Counted from the stretch's first letter, positions 33,601 through 42,066 are shown. The stretch is 64,000 bases of DNA from JANQIO01 sp043585095 (GCA_043585095.1 CP121321.1:682001-746000), one strand, 5' to 3'. Numbers and translations are program-made. Notes: generated by a model not told the origin, from the letters alone.

Positions 33601-33730
33601 GTACGTTAAGTTGGCGAACACCCCACAAGCCAACCAGGATCAACATGATCATCAACAGGTTCGATGCCAGCGGATGGCGCGTGAACGTGTCGATCAAGTA
33701 GTGTGGCTTTTTGAAACTCGGTTGTTCCAT
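30590..33730 (-). CDS. RND efflux transporter permease (system B)
   Basis: The 1046-residue protein has the RND layout: NPLASNLLMIMLILVG-like first helix (HPLASNLLMIMLILVGLWG), two large periplasmic domains, and GIVVDDAIVVGEH with the proton-relay Asp pair. Its sequence is clearly different from the A permease despite identical length, so the two are not a recent duplication. It is the first gene of a minus-strand run that continues with its adaptor and perhaps mscS. It is transcribed divergently from the MaoC gene at 33997. Confidence 0.92.
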   Translation of the reverse strand: MEQPSFKKPHYLIDTFTRHPLASNLLMIMLILVGLWGVRQLNVQLNPQNDHTEATVEVVWPGASAEDIERLVTQTIEYHLRSLTQLRSLTSATSDGRTRINVAFDKGTEMIEAMDRLKQQVSQVRDLPADIEPPQIYRNQRLDTVAAILISSDGSLQELVPIAREIERDLLARGVDKVELRGVPEEEIAIQIDSKTLFELGVPLSDIAASVLSVSSDVPAGNVGGGQAQRKLRSLDQRRTAEDFEQLPVQLGSSTSLTRLGDIAEVERRQKDDQRLIYYENRPAIMLRLRRGENSDTLDAADVLYQWAADNTDSLAARGIKVTLWLEAWRFAVDQIGLVLKNGLGGLLLVIATLFLFLNGRVAFWVTVGIPVSFLGALAVFYALGGSINFISMIGVVMALGIVVDDAIVVGEHALYQHEQGLPPADAAGLGAHRMFAPVMASSLTTLAAFLPLLVINEASIREIPLLMVCVIIASLVECFLIMPGHLRHSFGALEGKKPSRLRIGFERRFASFKNNLYLPTLQLALNNRRSVLAIALMGFLVAISLVGTGRIKPSLDVNIDFEFADAYMQFAAGTTEHDKNAWLDTMTDAIKETDEALGGGLVVTHVINRNFALFDEVAKSGAQYATIWVELVSPETRTVTLDEFIESWKSRLPRTPMIERFYFGSGDGSWPEIGLYFSGDNVATLKAAAEELAARLETYPGITNVYDDLPYGKEQWIISLTTEGRSLGLTSAEVGRQVRAAFESHRVQIFTENDAELEVNVSLPVEERKRLGTLDSLPITTATGEALPLLAVANVSSSRGIERINHRNAQKAVNVFATVDKKVTTAMTVIEDLERTVIPEITARHDVDYGLGDYSAEEARVLGDMMVGAVIGLLLIYLILAWIFASWSWPLAVMAAIPLGLTGALGGLFLLDMNLGALAIMGVFTLTGVIVNDSIILITAYREARERGMDADAALVAACGQRLRPVILTSLTTTFGLGPLMLESSPMGEVMVPLAVVICFGLLYGTTLILFVIPTILSVLEQLSPLRQEGVRHEKQIRYPHRYSQ

Positions 33731-33996
33731 GGCTGCGCTGCGTTTTGTTGTTTAGTGATATACATAACTATAACACCAAAGCAGTACAACTATGCAAGCT
33801 GATTTTTATAAAGATTCATTACAGGTGGACCGCGGCTTATCGCTGCTTTATAAAATCCAATAAAATTAATTACTTACAATCATCGTAATGCCAGATGCCA
33901 GCGTATTTTTTTGCGGCGAAGTGGTACTGGTGTACGTTAAGTGACGTGTTTAGTGCCGTAATCCCAGGCACCGTTTACCCCGATAGGAGTCCTTAA

Positions 33997-34458
33997 ATGA
34001 CCACAGTGATAGACCACCCCGAAGCCCTGCTAGAGGCCGTAGGCCAAACCCTGGCCCCCACGGAATGGCTGGAGGTAGAGCAAGAGCGCATCAACCAGTT
34101 TGCCGACGCCACGGGTGATCATCAGTGGATTCACGTCGACCCCGAGCGGGCCAAAGACGGACCCTTCGGCGCGACGATCGCCCATGGCTACCTGAGTCTG
34201 TCGCTGGCCAACTACTTTTTACCGCAGCTTATGCAGGTGGAGCAGGTCAGCATGGGGGTGAACTACGGTTGCGAGAAGGTGCGCTTCCCAGCGCCCGTGC
34301 CGGTGGGGTCGCGGCTGCGCGGCAGTGGCGAAATCGTCAGCGCAGAGCCGGTCAAGGGCGGGGTTCAGGTGGTGGTGCGCGTCACCGTCGAAATTGAAGG
34401 CAGCGAACGGCCCGCCTGTGTGGTGGATACGATCTCACGCTTTTACGCTGCGGACTGA
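33997..34458 (+). CDS. MaoC-like (R)-specific enoyl-CoA hydratase
   Basis: The 153-residue hot-dog protein has the hydratase motif FADATGDHQWIHVDPERA with catalytic Asp41 and His46, followed by TIAHGYLSLSLANYFLP. It would hydrate a trans-2-enoyl-CoA to the (R)-3-hydroxyacyl-CoA. The NUDIX gene begins 3 bases after its stop. It is the first gene of the catabolic island and faces away from the RND system. Confidence 0.9.
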   Translation: MTTVIDHPEALLEAVGQTLAPTEWLEVEQERINQFADATGDHQWIHVDPERAKDGPFGATIAHGYLSLSLANYFLPQLMQVEQVSMGVNYGCEKVRFPAPVPVGSRLRGSGEIVSAEPVKGGVQVVVRVTVEIEGSERPACVVDTISRFYAAD

Positions 34459-34460
34459 CG

Positions 34461-35156
34461 GTGGAGTTTCACGACGGCGAAGTCACCCCGGCACACCCGT
34501 CGGCAACGGTGGTGATTGTGCGTCCGGCGCGCAACCGTTCGCAGGGTTTGGATGTGCTGCTGGTGCAGCGCAGCCACAAGTTACAACATATGGCGGGCAT
34601 GTGGGTGTTCCCGGGCGGGCGCGTTGAGCCCAGCGATATGGCCGAGGCGGCGTCTGACTACGAGGCGGCACTGAACGCCGCGATTCGCGAGACCCGCGAG
34701 GAAACCGCGTTGGATGTTCCCACCGAAAACCTGTTTCAAATTTCACATTGGACCACGCCTGAAGGGGTGAAGAAGCGCTATGCGACATGGTTTTTTGTCG
34801 CTCTGGTAGATGACGATCAAGAGGTGGAAGTAGACGGGGGTGAGATCACCGCTCATCGATGGCTTTCGCCTGCGGACGCACTGGAAGAACAGCGCAACGG
34901 CGACCTGACGCTGATGCCGCCGACCTTTATCACGCTGCTGGAGCTGTGTGCCCACGGCGATTGCGACAGCCTGCTGGCGGCCGGTTACGACAATGCGCCG
35001 ATTCTTTATGCACCCCGGGTCACCCAGTTAGATGAAGCGCTGCATTTTCTTTACGAGGGTGACGCGGGCTATGCGCAATCAGACCCCGCCGCTGAGGGTA
35101 AGCGACACCGCTGCATTATGCTGGGAAGTCAGTTGGAGTACTTAAGGGAAGAGTAG
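34461..35156 (+). CDS. NUDIX hydrolase
   Basis: The 231-residue protein has a Nudix box PGGRVEPSD followed, after an insertion of about 15 residues, by AAIRETREETALDV, whose RExxEE residues bind the metal. The insertion between the Gly part and the REUXEE part is like that of eukaryotic NUDT19 (acyl-CoA diphosphatase-type), which would suit a CoA-ester pathway. The start is GTG. It is coupled to the MaoC gene (2-base gap). A strong hairpin terminator follows. Confidence 0.85.
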   Translation: MEFHDGEVTPAHPSATVVIVRPARNRSQGLDVLLVQRSHKLQHMAGMWVFPGGRVEPSDMAEAASDYEAALNAAIRETREETALDVPTENLFQISHWTTPEGVKKRYATWFFVALVDDDQEVEVDGGEITAHRWLSPADALEEQRNGDLTLMPPTFITLLELCAHGDCDSLLAAGYDNAPILYAPRVTQLDEALHFLYEGDAGYAQSDPAAEGKRHRCIMLGSQLEYLREE

Positions 35157-35180
35157 ATCTACCGGGCAATGACCAGAATA

Positions 35181-35209
35181 AAAAAGAGCGCCCTGGGGCG
35201 CTCTTTTTG
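35181..35209. terminator. Strong bidirectional terminator
   Basis: AAAAAGAGCGCC and GGCGCTCTTTTT pair around CCTGG or so (35181-35209), giving a G+C stem with A and T tracts on both sides. It ends the plus-strand NUDIX operon and can also serve the minus-strand SDR gene that ends at 35261. Confidence 0.85.
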
Positions 35210-35260
35210 TAGCCAGACGTTAACCCGGCTTGTAACTAGACGCTAATCCAGCGTCAGGCT

Positions 35261-36136
35261 TCAGAACTGCGGAATAGGCGCCGGATCGATTGGCAGTTCC
35301 GCACGGCCATAACGGGCTGCGCGTTCGTTCAGCGTCGCTTCGGCTTCGTCTACGCCAATCATCAAAATAAAGTTGCCGGCCTTGATGCCGTCCAGCGCGA
35401 AGGCTGCCAGCTCGTCGAGGTCCTGGAACTCCACTTCCATGCCGTACTCTTTCATCACCTTTTTGAAATCTTCAACGGTGGGAGACGGAATGCCTGGCTT
35501 TTCGCGAGCCAGTTCTTTAGGACGGTTGCGATCCGTCGTCCAGATGCCGGTGTTCAGCATGCCACCCGATGGGTAGAAAAGCGAGGCTGAGAGCTTGGTC
35601 TCCTCGCTGCGTAGCTGCGCGCCCAGGCACTCGGTCAGAATCGATACCGCGGCTTTACTGGAAGCATAAACAGACTGGTAGGGGAGGGGCGAAATACCGC
35701 CGTCACCTGAGGAGGTGTTGATGATGTGGCCTTCTTCGCCGCCGGCGATCATGCGTGGTACGAAGCTTTGAATGCCGTGCAGTACGCCCATGACGTTAAC
35801 GCCGTGCACCCACTTCCAATCGTTGACCGTGGTTTCCCAGATATTGGCGGACGGTGCGGCAACGCCTGCGTTATTGAACAGCAGGTGGCAGGCGCCGTAA
35901 CGCTCGTAAACGGTGTCAGCGAGAGCTTCCACGGAGTCTTGATTGGAGACGTCGGTTACCACGCCCGATGCTTCGCCCTTGCCTTCCAGCTCTGCCAACG
36001 CGCGATCAAGAGCAGATTGCTCTACGTCGGCGATAACGACCTTGGCACCCTGTGCCAGCAACTGACGAACCAGTGCCGCGCCAATACCACTCGCGCCACC
36101 TGTGACGACAGCAACCTTACCTTCAAAATTATCCAC
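35261..36136 (-). CDS. SDR family oxidoreductase
   Basis: The 291-residue protein is a classical short-chain dehydrogenase: cofactor motif TGGASGIG (12-19), NNAGVA, catalytic Ser in INTSSGDGGI, and the YASSK pair. The Asp in IADVEQS after the second strand suggests NAD preference. An extended C-terminus (about 200-291) gives it more substrate contact than small SDRs. It would oxidise or reduce an alcohol/ketone of the island's substrate, but nothing fixes the reaction. Confidence 0.9.
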   Translation of the reverse strand: MDNFEGKVAVVTGGASGIGAALVRQLLAQGAKVVIADVEQSALDRALAELEGKGEASGVVTDVSNQDSVEALADTVYERYGACHLLFNNAGVAAPSANIWETTVNDWKWVHGVNVMGVLHGIQSFVPRMIAGGEEGHIINTSSGDGGISPLPYQSVYASSKAAVSILTECLGAQLRSEETKLSASLFYPSGGMLNTGIWTTDRNRPKELAREKPGIPSPTVEDFKKVMKEYGMEVEFQDLDELAAFALDGIKAGNFILMIGVDEAEATLNERAARYGRAELPIDPAPIPQF

Positions 36137-36261
36137 GACACCTTTCCTCTTATTGATTTGCGGGAGCCTGAGTCTAGCCGAGAGCCCGCTGCTGTGGGCA
36201 GGTTTACAGCGCTAGGTATGCCGCGGTTCAACATGCCCGACTGTGACTGCCCCAAAACGGC

Positions 36262-37020
36262 TCAACGCACCGCGCCACCGCCATCCACTGAGAGCAATTG
36301 CCCGGTGATAAACGACGCCCGATCCGAAAGCAGAAAGACTACCGCCTCGGCAATTTCCTCGGGTTCACCCAGCCGATTCATGACCGCAGAGCGCTCCAGC
36401 CCTTTTTTCATCTCAGGCTGCTCCACAAAATAACGCTCCAGACCGGGCGTGCGAATGACCCCGGGCGAAACCGCGTTGATGCGGATACCGCGATTGCCGT
36501 ACTCGGCCGCCGAGCTTTTGGTCAGTGTGTTCACGCCGCTTTTAGCGGCGGCATAGGCCGTGTTGAAGGCCTGTCCTTTCAGTGACGCATTGGAAGAGAT
36601 ATTGACGATTGCGCCGGCGCCAGCGTCCAGCATGGCGGGAATCTCATGCTTCATACACAGCCAGGTGTTGGTGAGGCACATCTCCAGGGTGTGATCGAAC
36701 ACATCTCGTGTGTACTCGTGAATCGGTCCGGAGCCGCGGCTCACGGCGGCACTGTTGCAGGCAACGTCCAAGCGGCCGAAGGCGTCGAGGGTGGCGGCAA
36801 CGGCAGCTGCGACGTCGTCCTCTTTGCTCACATCACCCTCTACAAAAGCGGCTTTTCCCCCGGCGGCTTCAATCATTGCGACCGTCTCCTGACCGCCGTC
36901 GGCGTTGAAGTCGGCGACCATAACGCTGGCGCCTTCGCGGGCCACCGCCAGACAGATCGCCCTGCCGATACCCATGCCGCCGCCAGTGACCAGCCCGACT
37001 TTGTTGTCCAGTAATCCCAT
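36262..37020 (-). CDS. SDR family oxidoreductase
   Basis: The 252-residue SDR has TGGGMGIG (13-20), a NSA variant of the NNAG motif (VACNSAAVSRG), Ser in IVNISSNASLKG, and the YAAAK pair, then a standard C-terminal FLLSDRASFITGQLLSVDGG. The Asp in VADFNADGG favours NAD. It follows the gene at 36136 by about 125 bases on the same strand. The function in the pathway cannot be assigned. Confidence 0.9.
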   Translation of the reverse strand: MGLLDNKVGLVTGGGMGIGRAICLAVAREGASVMVADFNADGGQETVAMIEAAGGKAAFVEGDVSKEDDVAAAVAATLDAFGRLDVACNSAAVSRGSGPIHEYTRDVFDHTLEMCLTNTWLCMKHEIPAMLDAGAGAIVNISSNASLKGQAFNTAYAAAKSGVNTLTKSSAAEYGNRGIRINAVSPGVIRTPGLERYFVEQPEMKKGLERSAVMNRLGEPEEIAEAVVFLLSDRASFITGQLLSVDGGGAVR

Positions 37021-37273
37021 GTGCTTACCCTGTTTTGAAAAGCCTGCTGTGAATGCCGCCCGTGTTTTGCGCTTATGGTGCAGCAGTTTTGATCAGACCA
37101 CAGCCCCAAATAACCGGCTTTGGTTGACATGTTATTCCGATCAAAAAGACTCTGGTTATAACTACCGTCAGACAGGCTCTGACGGTGTAGAAGCTGTGTC
37201 AGACTGTTGGCTCTCGACAGCAATCACGAGTCGACCACAATGGCTCCGCGATTAAAAGAACGGTGAAAACAGC

Positions 37274-38287
37274 GTGGATGTAGAAGCTTTCATGCAGCAG
37301 CGTCTCGGTCCCTACCGGGGCTTCAACCCGGTGAGCCGCACCCAGATATGGCAGTGGTGTTCGGCTATTGGGGAGGGTTCGCCCCTGTATCTGGATGCGG
37401 CTTATCAGGCTAATACGGAGTTCGCCGGCAAGGGCGCGGTGGCGCCACCGGCGATGATGCAGATGTGGACCATGCGCGATATCAACGATGACTACGCGCC
37501 GGGTTCCACCGATGCCCATCCGTACCCGCTGATGGCTGCGCTGGAACAGGCGGGCTTTCCGGATAACGTCGCGGTGGGCTATGACCTGCATTTCCATCGC
37601 TATCTCACTGAGGGTGATGAGGTGCATCACTACAAGTCCGTGGCGAAAGTCAGTGACCTCAAGCGCACGCAGTTGGGCGAAGGGCATTTCTTTACGGATC
37701 GCATGGAGTATCTCGATCAGCACGGCGAGCTGTTTGCTGAGGCGTTCATTACCTACTTTCAATACCGGGCCAATGCGCAAGCAGAGCAGTCGCAGGGCAC
37801 CGGTAGCGAGCGAGCCAGCACTGCTGATGAGGAAACGCCAACTTCCGCTTGGCAGAGCGATTACTCGGATCGCACTGCGGCTGATTTATCCGCAGGCATG
37901 GAGCTGCCCGAACTGACGGTGCCTATCACGCATCGGCTGATTGTCGGTGGCGCCATCGCGACCCAGGACTTTATTCCAGTGCATCACGACCTGCCGGCGG
38001 CGCAGGCGGCGGGTATGCCCGACATCTTTATGAACATTCTGACCAGCTGTGGTTTGTCGGCGCGCTACCTCAGCGACTGGGCGGGCCCTGCCAGTCGTTT
38101 AAAGCAGCTGAGCTTTAAGTTGATGACGCCTAACCATCCGGGCGACCGCATGGTGTTTGGCGGTCGTATCGATGAACTCAATGCTAATGAAAGTGGGACC
38201 GAAGTCGCGCTCAGTTTTTCCGGCAGCAATGCACGCGGCCCCCATGTGATGGGCTCGGCGATTATGAAGTTACCCGTTGCCGATTAA
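37274..38287 (+). CDS. Fused double hot-dog (MaoC-type) hydratase
   Basis: The 337-residue protein carries two hot-dog domains: an N-terminal FAS1-like dehydratase part (IWQWCSAIGEGSPLYLD) and a C-terminal MaoC part with ATQDFIPVHHD (about 229-239), in which Asp and His form the hydratase pair. In steroid side-chain pathways hydratases of this type occur as two-subunit pairs (ChsH1/ChsH2); here both domains are one chain. A linker rich in Ser, Thr and Glu separates them (about 170-200). The start is GTG. Confidence 0.82.
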   Translation: MDVEAFMQQRLGPYRGFNPVSRTQIWQWCSAIGEGSPLYLDAAYQANTEFAGKGAVAPPAMMQMWTMRDINDDYAPGSTDAHPYPLMAALEQAGFPDNVAVGYDLHFHRYLTEGDEVHHYKSVAKVSDLKRTQLGEGHFFTDRMEYLDQHGELFAEAFITYFQYRANAQAEQSQGTGSERASTADEETPTSAWQSDYSDRTAADLSAGMELPELTVPITHRLIVGGAIATQDFIPVHHDLPAAQAAGMPDIFMNILTSCGLSARYLSDWAGPASRLKQLSFKLMTPNHPGDRMVFGGRIDELNANESGTEVALSFSGSNARGPHVMGSAIMKLPVAD

Positions 38288-38323
38288 GTTGGGCGACGCT
38301 CAAAAAACAATAAGGACAGTACT

Positions 38324-39136
38324 ATGAGCAAACGTTTTGAAGGCCGGGTTGCCATTGTGACCGGCGGTAGCCTGGGTATTGGGCGCAGCACCGTAGAACA
38401 GCTCGCAGCCGAGGGTGCCATGGTCGTGGCCTGTGCCCGGCGCAAGCCCAAGCTGGATGAGCTGGTAGAGAAAATCACGGAAGCCGGCGGCAAGTGTCGC
38501 GGCGTGGCGCTGGACGTAAACGATATCGATGGCTTCGAAGCTTTGATACGCGACACCGCCAAAGAATTTGGCCGTCTCGATGTCCTGGTCAACAATGCGC
38601 CCTCTGTGAAGGGCGGCATGGTTGTCGATCAAAACATCGAAGACTTCCGGGCTAACTTTACGGCGTCCGTCGACAGCGTTTTTATCGGCTGCAAAACTGC
38701 GATGCAGATAATGCAGGCGCAACGCTCTGGGTCCATCATCAACGTGTCGTCAGTCAGCAGCCTGCGGGCGGGTATGGCGGCCGGTGCGTACTCCGGTTCG
38801 AAGGCGGCGGTAAATCAGTTCACCCAGTGTGCGGCGATGGAAGCGGCGCCCTATAACGTTCGGCTTAACGTCGTGGCGCCGGGCTCGACGTTTACGCCAG
38901 GTATGGAAGCCGCTACGCGGAAAGATAAGGCCATACAGGATGCCGTTGCGGGCTCTATTCCCATGCAGCGCCACGGTACCTCGGAAGAGATGGCTGAAGC
39001 GATTTGCTTTCTGGCCTCAGACCAGGCGGCGTTTATCACCGGCGTTATTCTGCCAGTGGACGGTGGCAAAACCCCGCAGATGTATATTCCAGGTTTTGAT
39101 ATTACCGCGCTGGATAACTCGGTTGCGAAAGACTGA
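38324..39136 (+). CDS. SDR family oxidoreductase
   Basis: The 270-residue SDR has TGGSLGIG (13-20), NNAPSV in place of NNAG, Ser in INVSSVSSLRAG, and the YSGSK pair. The C-terminus ends FITGVILPVDGG plus a tail. It follows the fused hydratase by 36 bases on the same strand and is likely co-transcribed. The Arg after the second strand (ACARRKPK) points to NADP. The reaction is unassigned. Confidence 0.9.
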   Translation: MSKRFEGRVAIVTGGSLGIGRSTVEQLAAEGAMVVACARRKPKLDELVEKITEAGGKCRGVALDVNDIDGFEALIRDTAKEFGRLDVLVNNAPSVKGGMVVDQNIEDFRANFTASVDSVFIGCKTAMQIMQAQRSGSIINVSSVSSLRAGMAAGAYSGSKAAVNQFTQCAAMEAAPYNVRLNVVAPGSTFTPGMEAATRKDKAIQDAVAGSIPMQRHGTSEEMAEAICFLASDQAAFITGVILPVDGGKTPQMYIPGFDITALDNSVAKD

Positions 39137-39159
39137 TCAGTTCGTTTAGAACTGATCAG
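39133..39159. terminator. Perfect 11-bp hairpin overlapping a stop codon
   Basis: CTGATCAGTTC (39133-39143) and GAACTGATCAG (39149-39159) pair around GTTTA. The hairpin covers the stop codons of both convergent SDR genes. It probably ends both transcripts, although it lacks a strong T tract. Confidence 0.6.
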
Positions 39160-39913
39160 CTCGCAGCATAGCGTCGTGACCGCCGTCGACAAACAACACC
39201 GATCCGCAGACGAAGCTGGCTTTGTCGCTGAGCAAAAACTCGACCGCATCAGCCATATCCTCCGGTGCACCCGGGCGTCCGACCGGGATGCTTGCCACAA
39301 ACTCGCGAATGGCATCGCCGTAGACAGGGTCGTCGGCGACCGCAGCGGTCATGGCGGTTTCGGTATAGCCCGGCGCGATAGCGTTCATGCGAATGCCCTC
39401 GGCGGCGTAAGCGGCCGCGTTGCGGCGCATCCATCGCGCGATCGCCTGCTTGGAACCGGAGTACACGGTTTGTCCTTCCATATCCGCCAGCGCTGCCGAA
39501 ATACCCGCCGCATCGTCGGCCAGCAGCGCGTCAACGTAGGCCGCGTTGGTGTCGAAGGGGGCCGAGTTAGAGGAGATCAAAATGACGCTGCCGCCCTTGG
39601 CGGCGAGCAGGTCTTTCAGCGCCTCAACCATGACCACCGAGCCAAAAAAGTTAACCTGGGTGATCAGCTCAAGATTGGGGATATGCGACGCAATACCGGC
39701 ACAGGGGATAAAACCATCGAGACCGTCAGGTGCCGCGCTGCGAATACCGTCGATAGCAGTTTGTCGGCCGGCGTCGGTAGAGAGGTCTGCTTCAATATCA
39801 GCGTTCTTGAGATCGACGACAATCAGGCGGTGTCCCAGCTCAGTCAGGCGTTGTTTGATGGCAGCACCGATTCCGCTGGCACCGCCGGTAATGGCGTAGG
39901 TTTTCAAGGTCAT
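39146..39913 (-). CDS. SDR family oxidoreductase
   Basis: The 255-residue SDR resembles 3-alpha-hydroxysteroid dehydrogenase/carbonyl reductases: TGGASGIG (9-16), an IPCAGIAS motif instead of NNAG, Ser in ILISSNSAPFDT, YSGSK, and a C-terminal FLLSDKASFVCGSVLFVDGG. An insertion of about 25 residues between the Ser and Tyr motifs (AAYVDALLADDAAGI) is typical of 3-alpha-HSD-like enzymes. That hint of steroid chemistry agrees with neighbouring genes but is not proof. Confidence 0.88.
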   Translation of the reverse strand: MTLKTYAITGGASGIGAAIKQRLTELGHRLIVVDLKNADIEADLSTDAGRQTAIDGIRSAAPDGLDGFIPCAGIASHIPNLELITQVNFFGSVVMVEALKDLLAAKGGSVILISSNSAPFDTNAAYVDALLADDAAGISAALADMEGQTVYSGSKQAIARWMRRNAAAYAAEGIRMNAIAPGYTETAMTAAVADDPVYGDAIREFVASIPVGRPGAPEDMADAVEFLLSDKASFVCGSVLFVDGGHDAMLRADQF

Positions 39914-40134
39914 AGTCAGCCCCCGTCACACAGTGTGAGTGTTTATTCTTATCAATCTGGCGCAAATGCAAAACGACGTTAACTGTAGCCGCGCCGTTAG
40001 GGACAGGCCAGCACCGCCTGGTTGCCGGAGCGCCTTGGTGCGACATACCATCCCGGGCTGGTTCGCAAAGCGCTGGGAGTTAAACGTGACTGGTATCGAC
40101 CGAAGCGGTAGCAACACATACAGCGAGGCAAACT

Positions 40135-40776
40135 ATGACCGATGAATCACTGCTGGCCCGTATTGACCGCCTGGAGTCGCTGGACGCGATTCGCCAGCTA
40201 GTTTCCAAGTACGCCCTGAGTCTGGACATGCGCGATCTCGACGCGCATGTGAACCTGTTCGCCGAAGACATTCGGGTTAGCCGCGAACACAGCGGACGCG
40301 CTTATTTGAAGCGCTGGCTGGACGATACCTTGCGCTTGCAGTTCACCGGCACCTCGCATCACATCGGCAACCACGTGATTGAGTTTGATGATCCGGACCA
40401 TGCACATGGCGTGGTGTACTCCAAGAATGAACATGAGACACCCTGCGAGAACGGTGACACGGAGTGGGTGATCATGCAGATGCTGTATTGGGATAACTAT
40501 GAGCGCATCGATGGCCAGTGGTTTTTTCGACGTCGCTTGCCCTGCTACTGGTATGCCACCGATTTGAACAAGCCACCGGTGGGTGAGCATAAAATGCGCT
40601 GGCCTGATCGGGATCAATACGACGGTGCCTTTCACGACCTGTTTCCGAGCTGGGAAGCGTTTTGGGCTCAGGCCCCTGATGACAGCGACCCTGAGGTAGC
40701 GGCGCCTGCGCCACTTGAAGAGTTTTTGACACGGATGCGCCGCGGCGCGCCGGACCCTCGTATTCGCGTGCGCTAA
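40135..40776 (+). CDS. SnoaL-like (NTF2-fold) protein
   Basis: The 213-residue protein has the SnoaL_4-type start SLDAIRQLVSKYALSLDMRD followed by NLFAEDIRVSR, a His pair in SHHIGNHVIEF, and the closing WFFRRRLPCYWY. Members act as isomerases, hydratases or dehydrases on cyclic substrates. GAGG lies 6 bases before the ATG. It begins a plus-strand run with the OYE and MDR reductases, suggesting work on a ring compound. Confidence 0.83.
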   Translation: MTDESLLARIDRLESLDAIRQLVSKYALSLDMRDLDAHVNLFAEDIRVSREHSGRAYLKRWLDDTLRLQFTGTSHHIGNHVIEFDDPDHAHGVVYSKNEHETPCENGDTEWVIMQMLYWDNYERIDGQWFFRRRLPCYWYATDLNKPPVGEHKMRWPDRDQYDGAFHDLFPSWEAFWAQAPDDSDPEVAAPAPLEEFLTRMRRGAPDPRIRVR

Positions 40777-40803
40777 GCGCGCGCACCCAACAAGGAGAAG
40801 TAC

Positions 40804-41871
40804 GTGATCGATAGTCTGTTTACCCCGGTGACACTGGGTGATTTGCATCTACGCAATCGTGTCTTGATGGCGCCCATGACGCGCAGCCGGGCTGATGCCG
40901 GTGATATGCCCACGGCCCTGATGGGCGAGTACTACCGCCAGCGCGCCGGTGCGGGCATGATTATTTCCGAGGGCATTGCGCCCAGCGCGAACGGCATTGG
41001 TTACTGCCGCACTCCGGGCATTTATAACGACGCGCAGCAGGCGGCCTGGGCGGAAATCGTCAAAGGCGTTCACGACGAGGGCGGGGTGATGGTGGCGCAA
41101 ATCATGCACTGCGGTCGCGTTGGCCACAGCCTCAATAAGCCCGAGGGCAGTGAGTTAGTCGCACCGTCAGCGATCACCGCCAAGGGTGAAATGTACACCG
41201 ACGCCGCGGGTATGCAGCCCTTTGGTGACCCGAGAGCCCTGACCACGGCAGAAGTTGCCGATGTCGTTGAGGAATACGTGGAGGCCACGCGGCGCGCGTA
41301 CGAGGCCGGTTTTGATGGCGTCGAGCTGCACAGCACCAGCGGCTATTTACCAGCGCAGTTTTTGTGTACCGGCAGTAATACACGTGACGATCAGTACGGC
41401 GGCACGGTTCAAAACCGCGTGCGCTTCCCGCTGGACGTATTGCGCGCCATGGCGGCGGTGGACGGCGGCGGTCGGGTCGGCTTTCGTATCGCGCCTGACA
41501 ACCAGTTCAATGACGTCGTTGACGACGATCCAAGGGATACCTTCTCTGCGTTTTTGGCAGGCGCCAGCGAACTGGGTTTGGCTTATGTTCACAGCATTCG
41601 CCTGCCTACAGGGCGCGTGGATAACCTTGGCATCGCGGCGAAGCACTTCCCGGGCCAGGTGATTGGCAATGAAAGTTTCAGCGGCACCGAAGCGGCAGAG
41701 CATATCGATCAAGGGCGGGTCGCCGCCGTGAGCTTTGGCCGGCCGTTTGTCGCCAATCCGGATTTTGTGGATCGCCTGTGGCGTGACAAGCCGCTGGCAA
41801 AAATCGATTTTGCCAAGCTGTACACGCCAGGGCCCGAGGGCTACACGGATTACCCTTCGCTAGGGGGTTAA
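40804..41871 (+). CDS. Old Yellow Enzyme family (NADH:flavin) reductase
   Basis: The 355-residue TIM-barrel flavoprotein has the OYE signatures PMTRSRA, QIMHCGRVGHS, and VELHSTSGYLPAQFL, the last holding the substrate-binding His176 and proton-donor Tyr181. The usual His-x-x-Asn or His-x-x-His pair is His-x-x-Ser here (Ser179). OYEs reduce activated C=C bonds with FMN and NAD(P)H. The GTG start has AAGGAG 6 bases ahead. It lies 28 bases after the SnoaL gene, in the same operon. Confidence 0.88.
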   Translation: MIDSLFTPVTLGDLHLRNRVLMAPMTRSRADAGDMPTALMGEYYRQRAGAGMIISEGIAPSANGIGYCRTPGIYNDAQQAAWAEIVKGVHDEGGVMVAQIMHCGRVGHSLNKPEGSELVAPSAITAKGEMYTDAAGMQPFGDPRALTTAEVADVVEEYVEATRRAYEAGFDGVELHSTSGYLPAQFLCTGSNTRDDQYGGTVQNRVRFPLDVLRAMAAVDGGGRVGFRIAPDNQFNDVVDDDPRDTFSAFLAGASELGLAYVHSIRLPTGRVDNLGIAAKHFPGQVIGNESFSGTEAAEHIDQGRVAAVSFGRPFVANPDFVDRLWRDKPLAKIDFAKLYTPGPEGYTDYPSLGG

Positions 41872-42066
41872 TGTCAGCGGTTAGAATCAGCAGCTCACAG
41901 CAAGCGGTATAACGACGCTGCCTTGCCCCGACTTATCGCCGCCGCAAGTCCTGCTTTGTAGGGCGTTCTCCGTTACACTCGCCGGTCGTTTTAGTGTAAT
42001 CCATCGGGGCCGTTTTGCTATTCGCCCTGTGGGTTTCAAGACAACAATGAGAAGCAGGAGAACATC

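Noticed and set aside
39176..39982. Plus-strand frame (268 codons) opposite the SDR gene
   Set aside because: Antisense shadow of a well-supported SDR with all motifs; no family features.
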